Shown here piece after piece: positions 27,345 through 35,652 of a stretch of DNA of 64,000 bases. Source of the DNA: Pantoea sp. CCBC3-3-1. GTDB lineage: Bacteria > Pseudomonadota > Gammaproteobacteria > Enterobacterales > Enterobacteriaceae. A program made the position numbers and the translations under genes. Under the pieces are notes generated by a model. That model worked only from the letters and a program-made list of their open reading frames with translations. It was not told the DNA's origin and ran no database searches. Location: NCBI RefSeq assembly GCF_007981265.1, contig NZ_CP034363.1:2976001-3040000 (forward strand), in the 5' to 3' direction. The first letter of the stretch is position 1. Every line of letters starts with the position of its first letter.

Positions 27345-28097
27345 ATGATCGAGATCTACGACGAATTTATTGGCGATATTCCGGTAATCCATGCCGTTCC
27401 GGCAGGAAAGCGCTATCAAACACTGCCGACCATTTTTCATTTCCACGGCTACACCTCATCGAAAGAACTGAACAGCTTTTTTGGCTATGCATTTGCCAGG
27501 GCAGGTTTTCGCGTGGTCTTACCGGAAGCTATCGAGCATGGTGATCGCTTTGATGGCAATATTGAACGGCGCCGTTTTCTCTTCTGGCAGATACTGAAAA
27601 ATAATATCGACGAGTTCGAAGAATATGTCAGCCATTATCAGCAACAAGGCTTGATTCTCGATGACAAAGTTGCAGTGTCAGGAACTTCAATGGGGGGGTT
27701 TACCGTTCTGGGTTTACTGGCACGTTATAATCACATCAAGGCTGCAGCCTGCTATATGGGTTCGGGTTTTTTCTCTACCTTATCGCATGAGCTTTTTCCG
27801 CCGATTGAAATTAAATCTAGTAAGGACCATAAGAAAATAGATAATCTGTTAGCAAATCTGTACAAACTTGATTCGAGTAAAAACATCACAGCACTTGCCC
27901 AACAACCGTTGATGTTATGGCATGGCCGGAATGATGAAATAGTCTCAGTTGCAGAAACTGAACGTTTACATTCAATGCTTTTAGATAACAACCTGACTAA
28001 TAATGTAAATGTAATTATTGACGAAACAGCAAGTCATAAAGTGCCAATGAATGCTCTGGAACATGGTGTTTCATTTTTTAAAAAAACACTCCTATAA
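27345..28097 (+). CDS. Alpha/beta hydrolase (YjfP-like esterase; lactonase candidate)
   Basis: 250 residues with a complete triad: Ser115 in 'GTSMGG', Asp197 in 'WHGRNDEIV' and His231 in 'ASHKVP'; 'FHFHGYTSSK' supplies the oxyanion region. It resembles E. coli YjfP, a carboxylesterase. It is the last gene of the operon, 10 bases after the enolase-superfamily gene. Hydrolysis of an aldaro- or aldono-lactone, or removal of an ester group from a substrate, are both plausible in this context. The 3' end is more AT-rich than the rest of the operon. Confidence 0.85.
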   Translation: MIEIYDEFIGDIPVIHAVPAGKRYQTLPTIFHFHGYTSSKELNSFFGYAFARAGFRVVLPEAIEHGDRFDGNIERRRFLFWQILKNNIDEFEEYVSHYQQQGLILDDKVAVSGTSMGGFTVLGLLARYNHIKAAACYMGSGFFSTLSHELFPPIEIKSSKDHKKIDNLLANLYKLDSSKNITALAQQPLMLWHGRNDEIVSVAETERLHSMLLDNNLTNNVNVIIDETASHKVPMNALEHGVSFFKKTLL

Positions 28098-28220
28098 TTC
28101 ATGACAATGGATGCGTAGAGATATCTGCGCGTCAAGAGCCGGACGCAGAGCCGAATAACGGCAGGTTGAAAGGGACAGACCTGCCAGTCTACAGTAAGCG
28201 TCCAGCCTGAACCGTGTTGA

Positions 28221-29794
28221 TTATTCTTCAGAGGGGATAACGATATTCCACGGCAGCAGTTCATGCACCCGCGTGACAGGCCAGTCCGCGATAACCGTCA
28301 GCACATGTCGCAGGTAACTCTCAGGATCCACGCCATTCAGTTTGCACGTCCCGATCAGGCTGTACTGAACCGCACCGCGCTCTCCGCCGTGATCTGAACC
28401 GAAGAACAGGTAATTTTTTCGCCCCAGGCTCACCATCCGCAACGCGTTTTCCGCGAGATTATTGTCAGGCTCGGCCCAGCCGTCGCCACTGTAATATGCC
28501 AGCGCATCCCACTGGTTAAGCGCATAGCTGAACGCCTTCGCCGTTTCCGAGTGGCGTGACAGCGTCTTTATCTTTTCGCGCAGCCAGCTTTCCAGCGCCT
28601 TCAGCAGCGGTTTCGTCTGTTTCTGTCTTTTTGACAGCCGGTACTCTGCTGGCTGACCCCGGATACTGGTTTCGATGGCGTATAACTCACCGATGCGGCG
28701 TAGGGCTTCTTCTGTCGTGGCCGATGGCGTTCGCACGTGAACATCGTGGATTTTCCGTCGCGCATGCGCCAGCAGGCGGCTTCCTGTATGACTCCGGCCT
28801 CACGGTCCGGTTTATACAGCTCGTTGAACCCGACATACGCATCCGCCTGCAACACGCCGCTGAACCCGGCAAGATGCTCCTGAGGATGGCAGCCCTTTCT
28901 GTCCGGTGAGTACGCGAACCACACCGCCGGGGGCTGTGATGACCCGGCGTTACGGTCGTCGCGCACATACGTCCATAGCCGCCCGGTTTTCGTCTTCTTA
29001 TTGCCCGGCAGCAGTACCGGCACCGGCGTGTCATCGGCGTGCAGCTTGCCGGGCGTCAGCACATATTCGCGCAGCGCCTCCTCCAGCGGGGCCATCAGGC
29101 GGCAGCACGCGTCCACCCAGCCTGACAGCACGGAGCGGCTCAGCTCCGCGCCCTGACGGCCGTAGATTTCCGACTGGCGGTACAGCGGCGTGTGCTCCGC
29201 ATATTTTGACGTCAGCACCCGCGCCAGCAGGCCGGGTCCGGCGATACCGCGCTCTATCGGCCGCGACGGTGCCGGAGCCTGCACTATCCGGTCGCACTTC
29301 CCGCAGGCATGCTTCTCCCGCACCGTGCGGATGACCCTGAACGCGCAGCGCATCAGCTCCAGCTGCTCCGCCGCGTCTTCCCCCAGCCATGACAGCGCGC
29401 CGCCACAGCCCGGGCAGCACTGCTCCACCGGCAGCCGCCGTTTCTCCTCACGGGGAAGGGATTCAGGGAAGGGTTTTCGTGTGCGGGTCTGGCGCAGCGG
29501 TCGCGGTACGGCGGGGTCATTCACCCGGCCGCAGTAAGCATCACCTTCGCGCTCAAGCCGTTCCAGCGCTGTTTCGAGTGCCGCTATCTTCCGGGTAATT
29601 TTCTCGGAGCGGTGGCCGAACTTCATACGCCGGAGTTTATCCAGCTGCGCCCGCAGGTATTCTGCTTCCCGCTCGCTGTGCTCAAGTTTTTCTTCGGCAC
29701 GGGCAAGCGCCTGGCGCAGCCAGGCTTCAGTATCGTCTTTCAGACGGAGTTGCGCTTCCAGTTCGCGAAGCCGGTCAGTATATTCCTTATACAT
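28221..29794 (-). pseudogene. tnpC: IS66 TnpC transposase, single-base frameshift
   Basis: Two overlapping frames make one TnpC of about 525 residues. The first (29794 to about 28770) has the leucine-zipper-like N-terminus, the zinc-binding 'CCPGCGGAL' and 'HACGKCD', and the DDE region 'KLHADDTPVPVL' and 'LQADAYVGFN'. The second (about 28770 to 28221) has 'EPDNNLAENALRMVSLGRKN' and the C-terminal 'FFGSDHGGERGAV'. Loss of one base in a C-run near 28769 (minus-strand W-A-H-A-R-R-K read as W-R-M-R-D-G-K) breaks the gene. A sequencing error is the alternative. Confidence 0.88.
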
Positions 29795-29824
29795 GCCCTT
29801 ATTTATAATAGGGTTGCGTGCTTT

Positions 29825-30172
29825 TTACAACATCGTCAGTGACGTCATGATGTGCTTCGGCTGACGCCAGTCGATGCCCTCCAGCAGCATCGCCAGCTGC
29901 GCGGGCGTCAGGAACACTTTGCCGTCACGGGCCGACGGCCAGGCGAAGCGGCCACGCTCAAGGCGTTTTGTCAGGATGCACAGGCCGTCGCCGGTGGACC
30001 AGAGCATCTTAACCTGGCAGCCGCGACGTCCGCGGAAGATGAAGACGTGACCCGACATCGGGTCGTCCTTCAGGGCGGTCTGAACTCTGGCAGCAAGACC
30101 GTGGAAGCCGTTGCGCATATCGGTGATACCGGCCACTATCCAGATTTTTGTGCCGGCTGGCAGGTTCATCAT
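29825..30172 (-). CDS. tnpB: IS66 accessory protein TnpB
   Basis: 115 residues, the normal TnpB length, with the diagnostic 'DMRNGFHGLAARVQ', 'GHVFIFRGRRG' and 'LERGRFAWP' segments (IS66 Orf2 family). It overlaps tnpA by 4 bases and is itself intact. It is needed for IS66 transposition, though its biochemical role is not established. Confidence 0.95.
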   Translation of the reverse strand: MMNLPAGTKIWIVAGITDMRNGFHGLAARVQTALKDDPMSGHVFIFRGRRGCQVKMLWSTGDGLCILTKRLERGRFAWPSARDGKVFLTPAQLAMLLEGIDWRQPKHIMTSLTML

Positions 30173-30585
30173 TGTGATTCTCCCGCCATCATTTCCCGCA
30201 GCAACAGGCTCAGCAGTTCAGGCGAAGGATTATGCAGCGTGATATCACCATGGCGAAGCCGGGCGTGGCAGACGGTATCCGGTGAACCGGCAAAAGCTGA
30301 GACCGGAGACGTGCTGCCCGGTGGCGGAGTAATCTGCACGGGTAAAAGAGCGGGAGATGCGGCTTTACGGTATTTGCGTCGTGGCCGGGATACCCGGCCT
30401 TCGCTCTGCCAGAGGGGCATCCATTTAAAGAGCAGGTTGTCATTAACGTCGTATTCACGGGCAAGTGCGGCAACGCTGCTGCCTTCTTCGCTGGCCTTCA
30501 GTGCCATTTTGACCAGTTTAAGTTTCAGTTCAGGGGAATAATGCTGACGGGAATGTCGTTCTTGAGTACTCACGGAGGTGTCCAC
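30169..30585 (-). CDS. tnpA: IS66 accessory protein TnpA
   Basis: 138 residues from GTG at 30585 (M-D-T-S-V-S-T-Q-E-R-H-S), the usual start of this family; a TTG two codons upstream is also open. It has the helix-turn-helix segment 'KLKLVKMALKASEEGSSVAA' and 'LAREYDVNDNLLFKWMPLW'. Intact, first gene of the element. Confidence 0.92.
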   Translation of the reverse strand: MDTSVSTQERHSRQHYSPELKLKLVKMALKASEEGSSVAALAREYDVNDNLLFKWMPLWQSEGRVSRPRRKYRKAASPALLPVQITPPPGSTSPVSAFAGSPDTVCHARLRHGDITLHNPSPELLSLLLREMMAGESQ

Positions 30586-30659
30586 CTGCAAAAAAATAAG
30601 TGGACGCCTAAGTTACAGAGACTTATTAAGGAAACCAGACGGTGCTGAGCTGACGCTTA

Positions 30660-30947
30660 GAGTGCAAACACTCGAGAATCACCTGGCGGAGATGGTGGGC
30701 GACAACTTTTGACAACTCACTCCCTTTAGCAACTGACTGCCCTGCTCTCGATTGATTAACACATACGATCTCAGCAAAATCCGCTCCTGGCACGCAGCAG
30801 ACTAATTAACAGGCTACAGGTCAGGGAACTAACGTTGACCGCCCTGTTCAGGTGGCCAAATTCAGCTAGCTACTACAAGAATCAATTGATACCTATCCTT
30901 TCAATCTAGCAGGTCTATGCATAAACAATCAATTTTTTAAGCCAAGG
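30660..30947. other. Gap between IS66-type element and DUF3800 gene
   Basis: 288 bases. On the plus strand a short open stretch reads 'RVQTLENHLAEMVGDNF' before a stop near 30713, which may be the tail of a gene cut by the IS66-type insertion. The remainder is AT-rich and shows no gene. Confidence 0.35.
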
Positions 30948-31718
30948 TTAGGACAGCTCTTCCCGTTTAACCAACGGAACACTGTAATCAGGACGGATAC
31001 TCTTTGAACCAGGCATAGCTCGCATCTCTTGCGGGAAGTGCCAGATATTAAAATCCTTGTTCGGGAATGTATCGTAGTAGAACATATCCCAGCCAAGCAG
31101 AGCAGCCATGCGTTCAAAGGCTAGTTCTTTAGCCACTGATAGTACCAGTCGAGGATTAAGGTACTTCAAGTACCCAGAATTCACAGCCCCGGTCAGGATG
31201 TCTACAACCTGTAATCCAAGATCATGTTTAGAGTCGTGCATCGTGACAGACTTAACCAACTTCTTCATCCCTGCCCTAGCCAGCATGTTGTTAGCAACAA
31301 TACCCGTAACTTCATCGTTCTTTTTGTACTTATCAATCTTCTGATCGATGATGACCTCAATGTCACTCTTAATCTGCTTAGCAACGTTCTTAACGAGCAT
31401 TGTGTACGTCTGGTAGAAAGCCAGCTCCCTGTCCGTCAACCAGTTGTTGTAAATGTTCTTCACTACAACAATTGAGTGGAAGCAGCACGAGTTCTTGAGC
31501 ACCATAGCCAGCAGCTCAATGCAGATGTTTGCCTGCCCTGCGCTGTTCTTTATCTTAGACCATTTCAACTCACCGACAATACCGTACTTATCTTTCAGCT
31601 TCTGGACACGCTCATTGAAGATGTGCAACGTGTCTTTACGCACACACAGCAAACCAATGCCATAACAGCGGTCACTCCCTGTCGTACCACTCTCATCACC
31701 AAAAGCCACGTATTCCAT
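30948..31718 (-). CDS. DUF3800 domain protein
   Basis: 256 residues. The N-terminal 'YVAFGDESGTTG' (Asp8, Glu9, Ser10), central 'VIIDQKIDKY' and C-terminal 'DLGLQVVDILTGAV' mark DUF3800, a family with an RNase H-like fold and conserved acidic residues suggesting nuclease activity. Members are often found in mobile islands and near defence genes. The gene is more AT-rich than the flanking core genes and is the last gene before the tRNA-Asn attachment site. No partner gene is adjacent, so any system role is open. Confidence 0.85.
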   Translation of the reverse strand: MEYVAFGDESGTTGSDRCYGIGLLCVRKDTLHIFNERVQKLKDKYGIVGELKWSKIKNSAGQANICIELLAMVLKNSCCFHSIVVVKNIYNNWLTDRELAFYQTYTMLVKNVAKQIKSDIEVIIDQKIDKYKKNDEVTGIVANNMLARAGMKKLVKSVTMHDSKHDLGLQVVDILTGAVNSGYLKYLNPRLVLSVAKELAFERMAALLGWDMFYYDTFPNKDFNIWHFPQEMRAMPGSKSIRPDYSVPLVKREELS

Positions 31719-32089
31719 AAAATACCCACTTAAAATTGAATGAATATTTTATGCTCAACCCAAGCGACAGACAATGTCTTATAGGTCTACCAGAAGTATT
31801 ATGGAACGTACCCCTTCGATTAAGGATAGCGTTGCATCGACCCATTGAACTCACAGCACTGAGCAGACTTCTATAGCTCTTTGGACAAATTTTGCTCCGA
31901 GCCGATTTTTTGATGCTCGTTCTAGCTACCCTCCTTTTCAGAGAGCATCGTAGAACAATTAACACATAAAGCGAAGCGTTTAAACTTGCTTTAGGAAACC
32001 AGCAACTATTGGTGGTCATTTTGGTGGTCTTGACAGCATCACAATTCAGGTTTAGTCTATTTATTAGCCAGTTACTGGCAAAGGCGATC
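31719..32089. other. Island end without recognisable genes
   Basis: About 370 bases between the DUF3800 gene and the attachment site. There is a direct repeat TGGTGGTCATTTTGGTGGTC near 32010-32031, which may be a recombinase or excisionase arm-type site, but no gene or integrase fragment is seen. Confidence 0.4.
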
Positions 32090-32105
32090 CCAGTCAGAGG
32101 AGCCA
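32090..32105 (+). repeat. Attachment site: 3' end of tRNA-Asn
   Basis: CCAGTCAGAGGAGCCA is identical to the last 16 bases of enterobacterial tRNA-Asn, including half of the T-stem, the acceptor strand CAGAGGA, the discriminator and CCA. No tRNA body precedes it. It is followed after 8 bases by a strong terminator, as the host tRNA gene would be. This is the expected downstream copy left after an element integrates into the tRNA 3' end. Confidence 0.85.
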
Positions 32106-32113
32106 TATTAGAG

Positions 32114-32146
32114 AAGCCCGCTTAAGGAAACTTAAGCGGGCTTTTT
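32114..32146 (+). terminator. Rho-independent terminator (originally of tRNA-Asn)
   Basis: A perfect 13-bp stem AAGCCCGCTTAAG / CTTAAGCGGGCTT around a GAAA tetraloop, then TTT. It is one of the strongest hairpins in the window and sits just after the tRNA-Asn fragment. Confidence 0.95.
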
Positions 32147-32393
32147 GCTTTTCCGGTTCGCACAATACGTGAAGGCTCAAAAGCCTGTCGACATATTTTG
32201 CGTGGTCATTTTTATTTTCGGCTGGCTAAAAAGGCATCATAATAACAATCGAAGTTTGCACCGATGCGCTGGTAGTGCAGACAATACCGCTGCTGAAAGC
32301 CGCTTTTTATCGATGTACGGTAGCTTTTTAGGTGAGCGGCGTTGAGAATAGCGCCTTACTGCGCTAATTAACGGATATATAAGGGGTTATGAC

Positions 32394-32951
32394 ATGCAAC
32401 AAGGACCACTGACGGCGGACGAACTGGAGTGGCTGGACGATATCCTGATGAACCACGGCAATGATGATGCGGTTATCGACGCATCGGAGCTGGATGGTTT
32501 ACTGACCGCCGCGCTTACCGGGCCTGGGCAGATCAAGCCAGAAGATTTACAGGCCGCGATCTGGGGCGGTAAAGGGCACGATCCGGAATGGGCATCGCCT
32601 CAGGATCATCAGCGCTTTGTCGATCTGGTCTCTCAGCATATGAACGATATTGCTGAACGCCTGCGCGATTATCCCGACCAGTTTGACCCGCTATTTGGCA
32701 CCAGTACTGAGCAGGGTCAGGAAGTGACCATCGTTGAAGAGTGGTGTATTGGCTATCTGAAAGGGATGACGTTAAAAGACTGGTCGTCTTTGCCGGATAA
32801 TCTTCAGCCCGCGCTGGAAGCGATTGAACTGCATGGTCGCGAAGAAAATCACGCCCGGTTCGAACAGATGTCCGCCGAAGCGTTTGAACAAAGCCTTGAT
32901 GCTATCCGTCAGGCGGCGCTGAACCTGTACGCTGACTGGCCGCTGCATTAA
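32394..32951 (+). CDS. yecA: UPF0149 family protein YecA, lacking the SEC-C domain
   Basis: 185 residues very similar to E. coli YecA: 'GPLTADELEWLDDIL', 'ELDGLLTAALTGP', 'AIWGG', 'FDPLFG', 'TIVEEWCIGYLKGM' and 'LPDNLQPALEAIELHG'. E. coli YecA is about 221 residues and ends with a zinc-binding SEC-C motif (C-x-C-x8-C-C/H); here the protein stops at 'ALNLYADWPLH' before it. The function of YecA is not established; the SEC-C motif in other proteins binds zinc and SecB or the ribosome, so this form may have lost that link. Confidence 0.9.
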   Translation: MQQGPLTADELEWLDDILMNHGNDDAVIDASELDGLLTAALTGPGQIKPEDLQAAIWGGKGHDPEWASPQDHQRFVDLVSQHMNDIAERLRDYPDQFDPLFGTSTEQGQEVTIVEEWCIGYLKGMTLKDWSSLPDNLQPALEAIELHGREENHARFEQMSAEAFEQSLDAIRQAALNLYADWPLH

Positions 32952-33062
32952 AGCATTGCAGGCAAATGAAATCTGGGTACCTTTACTGATACCCGGTTCG
33001 AAAATTAGTCAGGAGCGCACAGTTCGTTCCAGTAACAGAAGCGGAGCGTCAGGCGATAGAGG

Positions 33063-33239
33063 TTATTTTTCACTGAAGGCCCTCGCGCGCAGATAACTCA
33101 TCTCGAAGCCATACAGCTGGCTGATTGGCAGCAGAGACTCACTCAGTCTTGAGGGATCAACGCTCTCTTCCAGCGGCAGCGGCGAGGAGAGCCAGTCGGT
33201 GAGAGTAGCAAATAACTTTTTCAGGCCCGAGGGTTTCAT
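33063..33239 (-). CDS. Small hypothetical protein (58 residues)
   Basis: Starting at ATG 33239, preceded by a good GGAG site, the frame encodes a 58-residue protein beginning 'MKPSGLKKLFATLTDW' and ending 'SYLRARAFSEK'. It has no transmembrane segment or known motif that I recognise. The well-placed ribosome site and the lack of a competing frame are the only support; it may be lineage-specific. Confidence 0.5.
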   Translation of the reverse strand: MKPSGLKKLFATLTDWLSSPLPLEESVDPSRLSESLLPISQLYGFEMSYLRARAFSEK

Positions 33240-33472
33240 GACGTTCTCCTGCAATTCTGTGAATGGATATTTGCGGTAAGACAGTTTTAACCTCAGGCAC
33301 CCCGTGAGGGGAAATATCATATTCTTCCGTCTTTAGCCGGAATCTGGCTTTAGGCTGCGGCCAGACGGCGGATTCGCGGTGAATAGCGCAAATCTCACCG
33401 GCGATTTATGGTATGATTATCTGTTCAAGTTACTTACATGGCCCCGCCACATCTCGGATTATCTGACCCGCT

Positions 33473-34108
33473 ATGCCAGCTATCATCAAGCGAAAAAACG
33501 ACCCGGAAGGGTTAAAGAAACGTATCCTTGCCGGTGCGCTTGCGACTTTTGCCGAATTTGGTTTACAGGGCGCACGCATGGAACAGATTGCCGGACATGC
33601 GCAAACCACCAAACGCATGGTGGTTTATCACTTCAGCAATAAAGAAAATTTGTACATGGCAGTGCTGGAGCAGGTTTATCAGGCTATTCGTCAGCATGAG
33701 ACCCGTCTGAATCTTGCCGAGATGCCGCCGTTGCTGGCCATGCAGAAACTGGCCGAAGCCAGCTTCGATTACCATATCTCACATCCCGATTTTATGCGGC
33801 TGGTGTGCAGCGAAAATCTGATGCGCGGCCGCTATATTAGCCAGTCGTCACGAATCAAAGAGCTGAATCAGAGCGCGCTCGACGTGTTGGAGAACATCCT
33901 GATACGTGGCAAAGCCGCCGGCGTCTTCAATACTGATGCCGACACGGTGGACGTGCACCGTCTGATCAGCAGCATCTGTACGCATAACGTTTCGAACCGC
34001 TATACCTTTCACACGCTGTTTGGCGGCGACGAAAACGAGCAGCAAAGTATTGCCCGAAATCGCCAGCTGGTGGTTGATGCCACGCTGCGTTATTTAAGAC
34101 CTTCCTGA
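33473..34108 (+). CDS. TetR-family transcriptional regulator
   Basis: 211 residues with an N-terminal TetR helix-turn-helix: 'KKRILAGALATFAEFGLQGA', 'MEQIAGHAQTTKRMVVYHFS' and 'NKENLYMAVLEQVY'. The C-terminal ligand domain is helical. It precedes the lactone-oxidase/GT8 pair on the same strand, with a terminator-like hairpin between, and is likely to control that pair. Ribosome site is weak, so the exact start is uncertain. Confidence 0.92.
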   Translation: MPAIIKRKNDPEGLKKRILAGALATFAEFGLQGARMEQIAGHAQTTKRMVVYHFSNKENLYMAVLEQVYQAIRQHETRLNLAEMPPLLAMQKLAEASFDYHISHPDFMRLVCSENLMRGRYISQSSRIKELNQSALDVLENILIRGKAAGVFNTDADTVDVHRLISSICTHNVSNRYTFHTLFGGDENEQQSIARNRQLVVDATLRYLRPS

Positions 34109-34114
34109 ATAAAC

Positions 34115-34147
34115 CTGTACAATACTGAAACAGAGTGTACAGTTTTT
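34115..34147 (+). terminator. Terminator after tetR-type gene
   Basis: CTGTACA (34115-34121) and TGTACAG (34136-34142) form a stem followed by TTTTTT. The inner CTG/CAG can extend pairing. It would end the regulator transcript and could double as an operator for the next gene. Confidence 0.6.
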
Positions 34148-34260
34148 TCACCCTGAAGCCTGACGTTCCGGGGCAATTCAGCTACCCTTATTGGGGTTTA
34201 ATCACGAAAGCTCGTTTCCGCGCTTTTCACGTTTTTTAGCCATATACCAGGAGTTAATTA

Positions 34261-35637
34261 ATGGCACGCGAATATGCCGGCTATCCCCGCCGCCACCCTA
34301 ATGCCGAAGACGGCAAAGTATGGAACTGGGCACAGAACGCCACGCTTGCGGTAAAAAATGCCGTGAGCATTCCGGAAAACGAAAAAGAGTTGCAGCAGCT
34401 GATTGCGACCAGTACCGGTAAAATCCGTATTATGGGCAGTCGCATGTCGCCAGGCCGTATGCTGGCGCTGGCAAACAAGGGCGACACCCTGGTTGATATG
34501 AGCCGTTTACGCGGTCTGATTAGCCTTGACGAACACAGCGCCACGTTTGCGGGCGGCACGCTGATGCATGAAGTGTATGAAGTGCTAACTGCCGAAGGCA
34601 AAATGTTGCCCTCTTCGCCCGGGGTCATCGCCTCGCAAACGCTGGCAGGCGCGCTGGCAACCGGTACACATGGTCAGGGTTTACAGCAAAGCTCTATTGC
34701 CGACGAAGCGTTAAGCATCCGCATGGTGCTGGCGGACGGCACGGTTGCCGATTTCGATCGTCAACACCCCAAGTTCCATGCCGTACAACTGGGTCTTGGC
34801 AGTTTAGGCGTGGTGACTCAGGTGACGCTGCGCACGACCCCTTCGCTGATTTATACCTGTTACAAAAATGCGGTAAGCGGCGATACGCTGGAACAGGATA
34901 TTTATGACTGGAACCAGAATTATGCGCTGAGTAAAGCCTGGTGGTTCCCAAACGAAAACCAGGTGCACGTCTGGGCCGCACGTGAAGCCAATAGCGAAGA
35001 AGTTGCGCAATACCACGCCAACAATAGCGAGCTGATCAAGCAGGAAGAAACCAGCGATGCGATGAATGAAACGATTGAACAGACGCTGGAGCATATGCGC
35101 AGCGACACAAAAATCGTGGATGAAAACGGTAAACCCTTCCGTACCGTAACGCGCTTTAAAGATTTTTCCGACGTCACCGGTGACGTTTACCAGGTCTTTT
35201 GCCGGGGCATCGCCACCCCGCAAATCAATGTCGAAATCGGCATTCCTTTAGCGCGTACGGCCGAGGTGATCCGTAAGATTAAGCAGTGGCACAGTGAAAC
35301 ACAGCCGCATATGCATTATCCCATAATTTTACGCTGCACTGGCCCGTCAGACGCCTGGCTCAGCCCATCGTATGGCGCGGATACCTGCTTCTTTGGCTTT
35401 GTGGTTTATTATGCTGAGGACGGCTCGCTTTCTGAAGAGGGCGTCAGTTTCCTGCAGGCGATTGAAAAAGTGTTAGCCGCTGAAGGCGGCAGACCGCACT
35501 GGGGAAAATATTTTGACGCTGCGCTTTATAACTGGCCAGAAATTTATCCTCAGTGGGACGCGTTTCGCCAGGTGCGGGACGAACTCGACCCGCAGCGTAA
35601 ATTTGACAATGCGTTTACCGCAGAATTATTAGATTGA
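34261..35637 (+). CDS. FAD-linked sugar-lactone oxidase (D-arabinono/L-gulono-1,4-lactone oxidase family)
   Basis: 458 residues with an N-terminal FAD_binding_4 (PCMH) domain, shown by 'IRIMGSRMSPGRMLALANKG' and 'ASQTLAGALATGTHGQGLQQ', and a C-terminal ALO domain ending 'YPQWDAFRQVRDELDPQRKF'. Family members oxidise aldono-lactones with oxygen, giving ascorbate-like products and peroxide. The usual covalent-flavin His is not obvious, so flavin may be non-covalent. ATG follows AGGAG. The GT8 gene starts 15 bases downstream, making a tight two-gene operon. Confidence 0.87.
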   Translation: MAREYAGYPRRHPNAEDGKVWNWAQNATLAVKNAVSIPENEKELQQLIATSTGKIRIMGSRMSPGRMLALANKGDTLVDMSRLRGLISLDEHSATFAGGTLMHEVYEVLTAEGKMLPSSPGVIASQTLAGALATGTHGQGLQQSSIADEALSIRMVLADGTVADFDRQHPKFHAVQLGLGSLGVVTQVTLRTTPSLIYTCYKNAVSGDTLEQDIYDWNQNYALSKAWWFPNENQVHVWAAREANSEEVAQYHANNSELIKQEETSDAMNETIEQTLEHMRSDTKIVDENGKPFRTVTRFKDFSDVTGDVYQVFCRGIATPQINVEIGIPLARTAEVIRKIKQWHSETQPHMHYPIILRCTGPSDAWLSPSYGADTCFFGFVVYYAEDGSLSEEGVSFLQAIEKVLAAEGGRPHWGKYFDAALYNWPEIYPQWDAFRQVRDELDPQRKFDNAFTAELLD

Positions 35638-35652
35638 TTGAGGAGAGTGCCA

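Larger units (their letters stand above)
28194..30659. mobile_element. IS66-family insertion sequence with degenerate tnpC
   Basis: The element carries tnpA, tnpB and a frameshifted tnpC, all on the minus strand. The left end begins GTAAGCGTCCAGCCTGAACC at 28194; the right end, read inward, is TAAGCGTCAGCTCAGCACCG from 30659, an imperfect inverted repeat. I cannot see the 8-bp target duplication expected for this family, so one end may have been altered or the target repeat lost. Confidence 0.8.

Noticed and set aside
29852..30541. Plus-strand open frame of 229 codons over the IS66 element
   Set aside because: It is antisense to intact tnpB and tnpA; the encoded sequence has no known motif.
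32010..32105. Complete tRNA-Asn gene
   Set aside because: Only the last 16 bases match; the sequence before them cannot form D or anticodon arms.
31696..32106. Minus-strand open frame of 136 codons across the attachment site
   Set aside because: It crosses the tRNA-Asn fragment, has no ribosome site and no known motif, and overlaps the DUF3800 start.
32145..32345. Plus-strand 66-codon open frame after the tRNA-Asn terminator
   Set aside because: No ribosome site, unlikely residue composition, and no similarity that I recognise.
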